A DNA stretch of 64,000 nucleotides. It comes from Paragonimus westermani. Lineage: Eukaryota; Platyhelminthes; Trematoda; Plagiorchiida; Troglotrematidae. Shown piece after piece: positions 38,201 through 48,700 of this stretch. The stretch is taken from positions 21,000-84,999 of the forward strand of contig QNGE01002355.1 of the NCBI GenBank assembly GCA_008508345.1, read 5' to 3'. The notes beneath the pieces were generated by a model, which worked only from the letters and a program-made list of their open reading frames with translations, was not told the DNA's origin and did no database searches. The position numbers and the translations under genes were made by a program. Every line of letters begins with the position of its first letter. Position 1 is the stretch's first letter.

Positions 38201-39437
38201 AGTCGGTTGGCCCAATAATTCAGTAGGAGCAGATATTATGCCTTTCTACCGCAGACGGGACGCACTGACAATTTTGGATGGTTGTGTCATGCTCAGAGAT
38301 CGTGTGGTGATACCGGCACCTCTGCGATCGGCGCTACTACGTCAGTTACACGTTGGACATCCAGGCATGACACGCATGAAGGCGATTTCACGTAGCTACA
38401 TGTTCTGGCCCGGAATTGACCAGGACATAGAATCGACGGTACGGAGTTGTGAAAGCTGCGCACTGGCAGCAAAAGCGCCCCCCAGAGTGAACGCGATTCC
38501 CTGGCCGGAACCAAAAGGTCCCTGGACACGCATTCACATTGATTTTGCTGGGCCTCTTAACGGTAACTACTATTTTGTTGTTGTCGACGCGTATTCCAAA
38601 TGGCCCGAAGTTATCCCCATGTCACTTGCTTCCACTTCTACCACTGTCACTGCGCTAGGTCAGTTATTTTCGCAGTTTGGGGTCCCAGAAAGCATTGTAT
38701 CAGATAACGGACCACAATTCACCTCCATGGCATTTGTCAACTTTTGCAAAGCAATGGGAACACAGTTGATACACACACCTGTATATCATCCACAATCCAA
38801 TGGACAGGTGGAGCGGTTCGTGGACACGTTCAAAAGAGCTCTTCAGAAACTGCAAGGAGAAGGAACTGTCCCGGACATGTTAAATACTTTCTTGCGCACT
38901 TATAGATCAACTCCTAACACCTCCGGTCCGGAAGGGAAATCACCAGCAGAAGCCTTCTTGGGTAGACGAATTAGAACACCCCTAGATTTGATGTTGCCAT
39001 CAAAACCAAACGCCAACATGTGTAGTCGGGACGGTGGTAAAAAACACAGCCACCGTTCACAAAATAAACGCGTCTTCAAACCAGGGGATTTAATATACAT
39101 TATGAACGCAAAACCCCACCAGAGATCCTGGATTCCGGGTAGAGTTATGAGACGCATCGGTTCTGTCATGTATCAAGTTCAAACTCAATCTGGAACGAAC
39201 GTTCGCCATGTGAACCATATCCAACACCGGTATACGGAAAAAACAAATCAACTACCGCTGGATATACTGCTAGACACATTTGAATTGCCAACACCAGAGC
39301 TGGAAACTCCGGTAAGAGATGTTGCACGAGAAACTATAGATCATTTTGAGTGTAGACACTCGAAACGTACACGGCCACCAGTTCGACGGTTGTCCATTAG
39401 ACCCAGTCAAAAGTCATGTGTAATAACCCATTTTTAA
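35262..39437 (+). CDS. Gag-Pol polyprotein of Ty3/gypsy retrotransposon, intact
   Basis: The frame encodes 1391 codons from ATG 35262; an in-frame TTG at 35250 is open but ATG is the likelier start. Gag opens with a charged, probably coiled-coil helix (residues 1-40) and ends in two zinc knuckles: Cys270, Cys273, His277, Cys282 and Cys289, Cys292, His297, Cys302. Protease has DTASD at 353-357. RT spans about 500-710 with LCGDF, FSKIDLSDAY and YMDD at 651-654. RNase H begins near Asp800 (ADASEYGIGAV). Integrase has His1030, His1033, Cys1063, Cys1066 and catalytic Asp1094, Asp1148 and Glu1184, which is D,D(35)E spacing. A GPY/F-like module (PGRVMRRIG...YQV...VRHVNHI) follows near 1290-1325. No stop or frameshift separates gag from pol, so relative Gag dosage must be set otherwise, or not at all. 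The product assembles particles, copies element RNA and integrates the cDNA. All key catalytic residues I can check are present. Confidence 0.97.
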   Translation: MEKELLELIHDQQKALREQELRQTKLMESVLAKLESFGQIKKEAKSESELKETVGASIQEFRYDPDNGITFMTWYNRYEDIFLVDGSELSDAAQVRLLVQKLGTAEHTQYCNYVLPKHPRDFKLKDTVANLSIIFGERTSLFNIRYNCLKLNRLSEEDIVTYAGRVNKECERFQIQKLTSDQFKSLVFVAGLTSQADADIRTRLLGKLDTMIEPSVQELTAEYLRLVNLKKDSQMVQGRQEHQDDLFVDKVTRNSTQQHTRRPTGPPTACWNCGQWHYVRFCPFRSHQCQLCSRYGHKESHCFHNRNSILKPAGNRERRQSNVVFATTGPYFSQLRKYATVFINGFPVTLQIDTASDITIVSRKYWEAIGKPTYGHTKRVARNASGDQIQFLGEFHCEFSFRNSRCSGVCFVSPSDSLNLLGIDWIQKLNLWNVPFNSICDPPKQTSDTLSYDVASIVSHKRSEVVHVLQNTYSDLFTGNLGLCTKAKGVFYLKPGSTPVFRPKRPVPFSATTTINAELDRLEQAGVLQRVSYSTWAAPIVVVRKANGGVRLCGDFSTGLNNALETHQYPLPIPEDLFARLNGGTVFSKIDLSDAYLQVEVEDKCKELLTINTHRGLYQYNRLPFGVKCAPAIFQQIMDIMLSDIPYAMAYMDDIIIVSSSVDDHIQHLHTVFQRIRDYGFTLRIEKCEIMLSNIRYLGSIIDETGRRPDPDKIAAIATLPVPKDKTTLQSFLGLVNYYNNFVPNMHDLRAPLNKLLQINSEWVWSNACQSSFERIKQVLLSDLLLTHYNPNLPIIVAADASEYGIGAVILHQFPDGHHKAVSHVSRTLTSAERNYSQIEKEGLALVYAVKKFHKMLLGRRFSLCTDHKPLLSIFGAAKGIPVHTANRLQRWALTLMSYDFTIKYVRTGDFGHADALSRLISQKMSTRIPEDTVIASINVDADVRYVLSDSIRHLPVTFLQIKEAMKFDRALQRVLTYLRVGWPNNSVGADIMPFYRRRDALTILDGCVMLRDRVVIPAPLRSALLRQLHVGHPGMTRMKAISRSYMFWPGIDQDIESTVRSCESCALAAKAPPRVNAIPWPEPKGPWTRIHIDFAGPLNGNYYFVVVDAYSKWPEVIPMSLASTSTTVTALGQLFSQFGVPESIVSDNGPQFTSMAFVNFCKAMGTQLIHTPVYHPQSNGQVERFVDTFKRALQKLQGEGTVPDMLNTFLRTYRSTPNTSGPEGKSPAEAFLGRRIRTPLDLMLPSKPNANMCSRDGGKKHSHRSQNKRVFKPGDLIYIMNAKPHQRSWIPGRVMRRIGSVMYQVQTQSGTNVRHVNHIQHRYTEKTNQLPLDILLDTFELPTPELETPVRDVARETIDHFECRHSKRTRPPVRRLSIRPSQKSCVITHF

Positions 39438-39447
39438 CGGAGGGAAG
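39438..39447 (+). other. Polypurine tract
   Basis: CGGAGGGAAG lies between the Gag-Pol stop codon (39435-39437) and the 3' LTR. Its position and composition fit a plus-strand primer, and it fixes the LTR start at TAACATAG. Confidence 0.8.
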
Positions 39448-39720
39448 TAACATAGCGGGCGAACTGTTTCACATTCATTGCCACCTGCTTTGTTCCGCCC
39501 GACCAAACTGATCGATTGACATGTGTTAACACTTGCTGAGTCATGCACATGATTGGTTGCTTTGTCATATGCTGTTGTGTAACTACCAATCGTTTACCGC
39601 GGCCGGAAGGCCACTGCTTGCGCGTTGGTTCATGCACATGCTTGTTCACTTTCGCGCTTGCGACTGTCAATACAGTACTGGTTTTCTCAGCGTCGTTTTA
39701 CCGCACCAGTAAACACAATA
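39448..39720 (+). repeat. 3' LTR of gypsy element
   Basis: This 273-bp copy of the 5' LTR has two C-to-T differences (39687, 39719). It ends CACAATA and is followed by the CAGCC duplication. Confidence 0.95.
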
Positions 39721-39725
39721 CAGCC
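39721..39725 (+). repeat. Target-site duplication, right (CAGCC)
   Basis: This matches 34971-34975. Removing the element and one copy gives a continuous empty site reading ...GCCGAACAGCCTAATACG... Confidence 0.8.
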
Positions 39726-40149
39726 TAATACGATACGTCTTGGAAAGTCGAATTCGCCAAGACAATGAAACCTACGTATTGACTTGACTGGGAAATATCA
39801 TATTGGCAGGTGGTTCAAACGCGAAGACTGTTCGGCCTGATACACAGTAACATCGGCTTCTAGTGTGCGAATCTTACACTGTAAAATGTAAAACATTTCA
39901 TTGAATTTTACTATTGCGGTCACGATTAGAATGTGGTCAGGCGACTCACAATTGTGTGATCAGACGAAAATTGTTCGGCCCTTTAATTACCATGGCCACC
40001 TGCAACCCATTTGAAAACACACAATTCCATCCCAGTTCAAAATTATGCAAATAATTGTCTCTGATTTTACTCGCCTATTCACAACAATGATATAAATTGT
40101 TGTATAATTGAGTCGGTGGTGAATAACCCGAAACAGACTGTTCGTCGAA

Positions 40150-40222
40150 CAAACTTTTATTTCTGATGATCCCATGGGATCTGGTTGAAACGTTGAAATA
40201 ATGAATGAATTGAATAAAGTTA
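40150..40222 (+). other. Hammerhead-ribozyme-like core (candidate PLE terminal repeat)
   Basis: CTGATGA (40163-40169) and GAAAC (40187-40191) match the two conserved core strands of a type I hammerhead. Between them lies the perfect palindrome GATCCCATGGGATC (40168-40181). TTATTT just before the core is complementary to AAATAA just after GAAACGTTG, giving a possible stem I. The segment after GAAA (CGTT) would allow only the very short stem III reported for PLE-associated hammerheads. Stem II does not fold cleanly next to the core, so this may be a decayed or non-functional copy. The idea is structural inference only. Confidence 0.35.
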
Positions 40223-43200
40223 ACAGACTTTTTTCAACGCAGAAAATTGCATATCTGAAATGAGGCTATCATTTCATCAATTTTGGGAGATTTGCAAAAT
40301 CGTGATTTCAAATTTCATCGTACCTGGCTGTGAGCTCTATGGTTATGGAGGTTCTTGTAGGAGGAGAGATTATCCATGGCTAGGTAACCGATTGTTGATG
40401 AACATCCTACTAGAGGTGAAGACGAGTTCTGCATTACTATGTGACTCATACTGTCAAACACTAATCAACCACGTCTAACGCACTGAACTCATGGTTTCTG
40501 TGATAGCTGAATGTCCCCGTCTCAGATACTACGTTTGTTTGGTGTGTAGATAAACAGCCATGAGCTATTTCTTTGGATAAGTTTGCTGGCACTCATTGAA
40601 GCCAACTTTCCATCAGATTTGCCTTCATATCATGTTTATAAAAGAAAGCCAGAATAAGTGACACATGCATTGTCATGCAACCGCACTACGACCGCCAACC
40701 GAGATCTAGTACATAAATGGCTCGACAGCCATTACGAAACCTGCTCAGAAATCACTTGTCTGCAGCCTTAGCTTGTATGTATTTTTGAGACCTAATTTAC
40801 TATCATCAACTGTCAATAAATTCGCTAGTGGATTACAGGTTAACTGATTGCTGCCGTGTAGGTATTACAAAAGTAGTGTTTCAGTCTGGTTTATGTCGAT
40901 AGTTTGCACCCCAATGGACAGAGATAACCGGTCCCTTTCAGACGGAATTCTCAGTCACTTACGTGAAGAAAATCATATTCACTTTTTAAGAGATAGTGCT
41001 TCCTTCTGTGTCGCAAGAATTAGAGAACAGAGCTGACGCAAGCTACTAACCCGACCACATTGGCCTGCATGTCAATAAGACTGAAAGGGTTCGCGCTTGA
41101 ATGTCAATATATTAAACTTAAACGAAATGCAGGTTTTCACTAGTTAACGACAAGATTAGTCGTCGTCGACCGGTTACAGTAACTAAGCTGTTTTCATTCC
41201 AACTTAGAACAACTTCAGAACACATGATTCACTGGTTGTATAGTAGTTTAAACGAAAAGGATCATGATATCCAACAGCAGCAACGTCGAAGAATGTGGAG
41301 GCGATCAGTAATCCTGTGAGTCACATATGAGACAATGTGACCAAGCATTCGTATGCGATAACTGGATGAGGTATAATTTGCGGTGAATGCTACTGTCTAG
41401 AAAGAAGTTTGTTGCTGAGTACGTTAACCGAAATTCAATTTGTGGTTTCAACGAAATTGCGCACTAATGACGAATTCAAAAGTGACGGCTATCCGCTTCA
41501 TACCCGTCCGAATCCTCCAGTATTCATCATAACTTGGAATGCTTTTTCTATCAGGGATTGATAACAGAATTTTTCATATGAGGAGCTATTTTATTTCAGT
41601 TGTCAGAGGTAGTGTGGTAGTATTGTAAATCGCAGCATATGCTCAAATCTGCGGACAGTGTTACACAGCATAATGTGACTGGTAGGATTTTTCGAAGTTG
41701 ATAAGTCATTTTTCAGTACGAGGAAGCCGTGACTACCAAATGAAACAATTCCCTATATTTACCAACCCGACGTGTTCCGTCACCTTGGATCTACGGATAA
41801 TCAAAGCAATCTGATTGCTAGTCGCCTCTTAACAAACACTTCGTTCTACATATCTGTCCAACGCTTTAATCCAAAGAGAAACTTAGTGCTTAGATGTGGA
41901 TCAAGCGCATTAGTGAATTGATTTTCATGGCATTCAATATACGGATATACGTGTTGTTTCTTCCCAACTGTGAAGAAAATGTATTTGATAGAATATATTT
42001 TGCGTTAATCTTGTGTTCGTTATTAAGTAAATCTCTGTTACGCTAACGTGAATTAAAGGCAAGACAGTTATAGGCTTCGCGACGTTTCAAATCTTTCCGT
42101 GAGGACTCTCCACAAGGTTAGAAACGGCGTTGAATTTAGCACGCTTTTCGTTCCGGTTTAACCGATGAACTACTCAATAATGGATGTGCTTTCCTATCTT
42201 TCACTGATTGAACATGAATTTGCGATCAGATGTGCGAACTGGTATCTTTGTGCACATCACATAATTTGACGGTTCTGGTTGTTCAACTTAACTCGTGGGA
42301 GAACTAAACTTGGATACAATTGTGAAACTGAATCAAGAGGGCACACAACGTGTGTCGCTGATCTCCTAGTCACCTATTTGTGTGTGAAGTGGGTAAAGGA
42401 CCGATGAAAAGAAGTTCACTAGATAAGCTCATTTCGTGCACTCAAATTCACTTACCTGACAGTCGTGTAGCTGAAAGAAACATACATTAGATTTGCTGTA
42501 ATTTTACTTTCTGTAACATTGACTGGTGTATAGTTGGAAATGAATAACAGAAAGTTGACGCCAAAAGGAATGTCATTAAAACAACAAGTTTTTAATTAGA
42601 CAAAAGGGCATTGAACAGCGTTTGCAAGTGAACATGTATTTGCACATGATCTGTCAAACACATAGACCGGAGTCACGGTGAGTTCATATATCACTTAAAA
42701 AAGCGTGACGAACATGGCGTGCTGCTTTCCTAAGGTGTCTGGTTACTTTTATCTGAATCCAGAGGTAGCTGAAAATCGCGAGTGGCACACAACTAATGGC
42801 GTGTCCTTGTCTATTAACAGCAGCTTTCCTACGACAGGTGGATGATAGACAAGGTGCTTGCCATATGGGTAACTTGTATTGATAGGTTTGTGTATGAAGT
42901 GCTTTGGTTCCGTTTGTTCAGTCTTGCTTTGGCTTCAGAATAAGGTAACCATCTACCACCAAACAAGGATGATGAGGTCGAATGTAAACAATAATCGGGT
43001 ACTTACAGAATCACACCAAGTATTATGGACTCATGACTACGGTCATCCGATATGTTGTCCCAGTCATGTTTGTACACACAAGGCTGAATAAGTTCGACTA
43101 AACACTGCTTCTCCGGAGGGCACTAAATTTCTACTCTGTGCCATGTTGCGTGCTTGTTTGATTACAGTTTTACTAACAGTTACATAGACAAAATTATCTC

Positions 43201-45608
43201 ACTAAGGTACCAAACACATGCCAAACTTACCGAAAATATTGACTACTCAGCACTGTCAACTTAGTTAACCAGCTGTTGTAAATCCTACGTTATTGAATTG
43301 TGCGCACCAAGTGACAGCAGGCCAAATGATTTAAAGCACCAACGAGCATTTACTGAATTCTGCCGAATAGGAAATTTTGATAAACACAAAGTGAGTGCTT
43401 TCGGCTTAAGCATTCCTATGAAATTTTCTAACGCCCGTCTCAAGAATGCATTAAGCCTGAGTTTTACTCTCTTCGCGACTTGTTAACAGTGCACAACCCC
43501 ACCACAGTGGAGTTCTAAATTCCGCCAACGCTTTCTTGTAACAGCCATGTTGTAGCTTAGCTCAATTCTATTACATTGGGTGTGACCGGACTTCCACGCA
43601 CAAAGACTCAGCTAGGTGTTGTTTCAGAATTTAGTGGGAATGCGAGAAGTGCGTTCGCTTCCGAGTTATGTTTAGAGTATAATCTAACGAAGCAATGTTT
43701 ATTCGTATTTATCAGCCAACGTGGTGTGCACAAAGGTGACTGAGGAAATACATCTGGTTGCTGTGGCCACGGTTACGCAATGGGTGACGTGAATGCATGC
43801 CTGTCTAGTCATTTGTTGCCCCCTGTTTATTTTATATGGGCGATCTCTTTCTTCATGTTTGTTACCGACATGGGTAGACGATATTCTAATACATCGCAAC
43901 ACACGGTTACTTTCTGCTTTGGAAAAGACTTAGCTGTTGTTATTTGAACGTTATTAACAATTGTTTTTTCGAATTCGCGCTCATATTAGCTTTTTCAGAA
44001 AGAAGCACTGACTGAAACTTCAGTTTTTTTTTCAGTCTAGTCAACAGTGCGTGGGCGCTTTTCATCCTGGAATTCACATCCTGGCAACAGTTTGCCTCCG
44101 TACATGTGCGCGAGTAGATGAGAATGTAGCTGCCACTAGTAAAGCTGAATACACCCGACTAGTCAAACCAAAACGCATTGACGCACGCCTGTCCGATAAA
44201 TGTGCATGAGTGGATTAACGTGTGTTGAAGCCTGTCTAAGCGATGAATGCTGTGATCTAAGTCCAACTATCAGTGATTTCGTCGTCTGGAGCTTGTCCAA
44301 GGGGATAATGGAGTTTCACGGAAAGGATGATTAGCGTAGTTTTTACCGCTTTTTCCGGAAGGAGTCTTTTAAAACACAGCGACAATTTGCGTTGCGACAT
44401 TTCTGCATCCTTAAAACTTATTTCTGCTAAATCCACTCAATCTGACTCAAAATTGAGTGAGTTGGAGTTAGATAAACAATTCCTTTTCTGAGAAACGGGA
44501 TGCCCCCAGAATACTGACGTGAGACTCATAGAAACTTTGGATAGAACAAGGGTATATAAATGGGCAACCGTTTATTCATATAAAACTGTGGAAAATTCAG
44601 CTCCACGGTCTCAGTAACTGTCAACTTATACACTTGCGTTACTAAGTTGAAGAATGTGCATCTTATGGATAAACTTCAATTTCACGTTGGTACTAATTAA
44701 TTCAAAGAGAGTGTTTCCGTAGTTTTGTTTCGAATGTCTAACCGTTTGTAACCGAACACATTCTGATCACCTGCTGTTTAAAGAGAGTTAGGGTGAGACG
44801 TTCGAAACTCATCTCCGTCTCATCGTGCATCAAATTATGATAGCGTAACAGCGTGTAGCTGGTGTTCACAACTCACTATGTATCTTTAGTTGTCTGTATT
44901 TTCTCAACAAACTCCATAGTTCGAGAAGTGAGACAAAACTACCCGGAAATAGGGTTTTCCTCTTCACCGCTTACCCTTACTACTTTTCTGATGAGGTGTA
45001 CTGCCTAGAGTCACTTGGCACGCACTCAGTAAGTGTTAATATCCACGAAAGACGCAAAACATCTATTTTCCTTAAGGGCCAGTTTCACTGACATATCAAC
45101 AGTATTGCTTTAAATGTCGATTAACTCTTGTCATACCTGGTCCTATAATCAACTGAGTTGTTTTATACAGAGTTCCTTCCCAGAAAGAATTAGAAATGCA
45201 CAAGTTTCAGGAAATATTTGTTCGCGTAAACTCCTCTGAAAACCGCCCAGAAGTTGGTCAACGTAATACGCATGTCCCGAAGTGTAGCCTTCGAATTGCA
45301 ATCTAGACACCAAATAATTGACAGAAGTTGTACGACTAATTTCTGCCCAGAATACCTGGGAGTTAGTCGGTGTTTTAAATGTCATAAGGTAGTCAGGACT
45401 CAGACCTGTCACCTGTTGCAGTCTTATGGCTAAAAATAGAAAGATCGGCCGATTTTCCTCATTTGTTTACGTAGGAAAGAATTTTATATAGGGATCATAA
45501 TAACGCGGCACGAGACTTGTATGCTATATCAAAGGCGTGCTCCCAAATGACATTTTTTGCTAACCTATGCTAAACAGATAGCAGCACATACCTTCAAAGC
45601 AAAAAATT

Positions 45609-45620
45609 CACACACACACA
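45609..45620. repeat. (CA)6 microsatellite
   Basis: This short dinucleotide run sits just upstream of the repeat at 45651-45770. Confidence 0.8.
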
Positions 45621-45650
45621 ATTTCATAATCAAAAGCCTTGTTTTGTTCT

Positions 45651-45770
45651 TGATAAACAGATTGGGAATAACACAACGTTACGAGCAAGTTGTAATACTC
45701 TACGTTTCAACCACCTCGGGTGGCCTTCCTCAGGAGTGAAAACACTCCGTGAATGTGAAACGTGAAACGT
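45651..45770 (-). repeat. Interspersed repeat copy with hammerhead-like core
   Basis: Bases 45659-45705 (AGATTGGGAATAACACAACG...) align closely with the minus strand of 47361-47460. On the minus strand, 45733-45702 reads CTGAGGA, then GGCCACC-CGA-GGTGGTT (a 7-bp hairpin with two G-U pairs), then GAAACGT. This fits the CUGANGA...GAAA hammerhead core with stem II. No clear stem III or cleavage triplet follows. Hammerheads in Penelope-like element termini are established; assignment of this repeat to a PLE is inference. Confidence 0.5.
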
Positions 45771-48700
45771 TGACTTTTTTCGATTAACTTTATATTGATA
45801 ACCAAACACTTATTACTGCATTTCCCAGAGGCAAACTTTAATGGTGCAGTTAATAACGTTAATACGCACCATTAAACGAAAACTACTGACAGACTGTGAG
45901 AGCATAATCATTCCATGCTAAGAATGAGTGTCATCTTGACGCTCCATTATCAATTACTCACTTTCCCTGTGGTTTTGCTGACCGTCTAACGAACGACTAC
46001 AATCTGTCGAACAGATCGATAGGTGTTCTGGCACGCTGGAATGACATTACATAAGTGTATCACGAATTTGTTCAGGTCGACACTTTCTCGCAGTTAATGT
46101 TTTATTCACTTAATCTAGTGATTTCCAAGTTTGCGGACTACGGATTGTTTGTTATTTTAAAGTGTAGCGTTTAGATCGGTGAGAGTGAAAAATAAGCTAC
46201 TGCAAACCTGGAGTTCATTATCACAGTCTAGTGAGAACATCACTGGTGGAAATTGTACTTTTTGAATGAGAAAAATATTTTTTAAGTTGACCTGATATGA
46301 CTTGATTACAAACTGACCAGTAAGGTGATCATTTAATCCAGAAGGATACCTACCGTACCCGGATTCTATATGGGAATTCGCTGCTGGCGATTTGAGGTGA
46401 ACCAAACGGATCATCACAAAAAAGACCGGTTCAATTTTCCGCACTGGACATGCCAACTTTCAGGTCGAAAAACTTCGGAAAAGATGCTATAAGTATTTGA
46501 AAATTACTCACTGGTGGTGATAGACAGTGTGAATAGAAGTGCCGTCTAACCTCAGCTGTGTCGCAGAAGAACAAACGTTTGAAATGACAGGTTACTTTTA
46601 TAATAAATATCGTTTGATTAATGGCAGAGATGAGTCAAGCAATAAAATGTAAAGGAAGTTTCAGTAGAGACGTAGAATGTGGATGAAAATGGAGGTAATA
46701 ATGAGGGTTGAATTCTGTGCTTGCAATTAGTGAAAACCAGTCATAATTTCAGAAACTATATGGCAATAGGGAAAGGAAATTTAGGGCTGATTCTCTACAC
46801 TCCTGTTAAACATAAGTGGATAAATTTAACGGTCTTCTGAGCATCAAGCATAAAATGTCGGACGCACGAAACAGAATTCCAGAAGTCTAACAGATACTTT
46901 CCCCCTGTTTTTTAATAACACGTTTGCTAACCAAGGCATATAACAAGACACTGAGAAGACTCAGCTCGGTTGAGGTGTTTGCATTGTGTTTTATTGGTAC
47001 GGCATTCCCTTGATAATCCAAATGAGTGTATAATTCTTCAGTCTATTGCGAACCGACAAGAACGGGACAATATATCGGATTAATGCCTATCATTTATATA
47101 CCATAAGAAAAGCTGCCAGATTGTACGATGCTAACGGGGCGTAAGGAACATGATCCGGTCATGTTCTTTGGAGACGTCGAGCTCTGAACCGAAACCAGCC
47201 TATAACACAACAAATCTAGGAGTACTGCCGCAAAAAATGTGATTTACCAAACGGAAATTCTACGTGTTCTAGTAACGAATATATTTATTAAAAATCTTAC
47301 ACCTGCGGAGACGTTTCCATCGGTAAAACAGAGGGCGTGCTTAAAACCGAGTCCAGCAGACATTTGCCAAGGTATTTAGGATGGGCTACCTGAGCTTGGT
47401 TAAGGTGTTCAATATTACAACCTGCTTATAACTTTGTGTTGTTCCCAATCTAACCAAAATCGAGATGTGTTCACACAACAGACAAAGAGCGACACCCAGC
47501 AGAAATAAATTGCTCTCCAACGAAAAACATCTCTCTCCAACAGGTCCCACGACCATTATTATATCGTAGTTCACTGCCCCCTCAATCGTTCAAAACTGAC
47601 AGTTTTTAAAGTTTTTTCAGACTTAATTGATTGGCGGTAGACAATAGACTGGGAGCGTTCACACTAATCACCTACGGTCTTCTGTATGTCGTGTATTTAG
47701 TGATGCGTAACACTGAAAGTCCCGACTAATTTATATCCTAGGCGAACCGCCATTTCTCACTTCAAATCACTTCAAATTTTCAGAAAAGTTGAGAAAAAAT
47801 CTTGTAGTAATTTTTCATTCACTACTGCATTTTGTCGACTTAGAAAGACTCGACTCCCCCAAAGTAACACTTAGTGATGAGAGTTTCTTTGGTTGAAACC
47901 GACTGATGAATAGGGAACCATCAATACTCAAACTTTGTGTCTTGTTTTGCACAGTATAAACGCAGTGCGTAAACACAGGGGAGAAGTAGTTAATAATTCA
48001 TAATTGTTCGACTTGTTTTTTTGACTATTTTGAGGATAAGGAATAGAAAGTTAAGAATAGGCCAATTTCACTAATTGGTTGTTCGAAAACACTTCAAACC
48101 GTTTCACCTATTGCTCAGTGACTGAGACGGCAGAGAGATAAAATCTGGTCCAGAGAGGGATAACTCTCACATTTTGCAGTAAAACACCTCACAAAAGCTT
48201 AGCATTATTTAGACGTTCTCCTGAACCATGGTCAAAGTTTCAAGATAACGGACTCCGTTCCTCTTAAAATACGCCCCCTGGAGGGAGATTGCGCAGTCAC
48301 TAACATAAGCCTTCTGCCACACATGCAGCTTAGGAATTAAACGAACTTCATCTGGCCATGTTTTGAAGCTGTATACCATATTTTACCGTCGTCCATATGT
48401 GTAGTGAACAGTCTTCTGTCTACCTTTTCTGTAATAGCGATAGCCTCATATATAAGTTTATCAATACTGTATAAGCCATAGTTAAGAATTCTCACTATTA
48501 CATGTCAGAATTTGATGTTCTTGTGACCTGGGAAACGGACGAGCAACTACCAGTACGGAATGAATCGACCGATATCCTTTATTCATTCGAAGTAACACTC
48601 GAAATATGTAACACCTACCAAAAATTTATTTTGCTGTGGTTCCGGATTTTATTACTCAATACCAACTTGTGCGGTTAGGTTGCATTTGTTAGAATTCAGA

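Larger units (their letters stand above)
34976..39720 (+). mobile_element. Complete Ty3/gypsy LTR retrotransposon (Mag-like), apparently intact
   Basis: The 4745-bp element consists of a 5' LTR, a short putative primer-binding site, a single Gag-Pol frame, a polypurine tract and a 3' LTR, flanked by a 5-bp duplication. Domain order (protease, RT, RNase H, integrase) defines Ty3/gypsy. The paired Gag zinc knuckles (CX2CX3HX4C then CX2CX4HX4C) and the integrase lead LHVGHPG..R.K resemble the Mag/K02A2.6-like lineage; that lineage call is from memory of family motifs. The LTRs differ at only two positions and the frame has no stop, so insertion is recent and the copy may be competent. Confidence 0.95.
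39726..45629. other. No recognised gene
   Basis: Apart from the hammerhead-like motif near 40160 there are only short frames (80 codons or fewer), none recognised, and no repeats that stand out. Confidence 0.55.

Noticed and set aside
44988..45055. CTGATGAG at 44.99 kb as a hammerhead
   Set aside because: The nearest CGAAA is more than 50 bases away with no stem between them.
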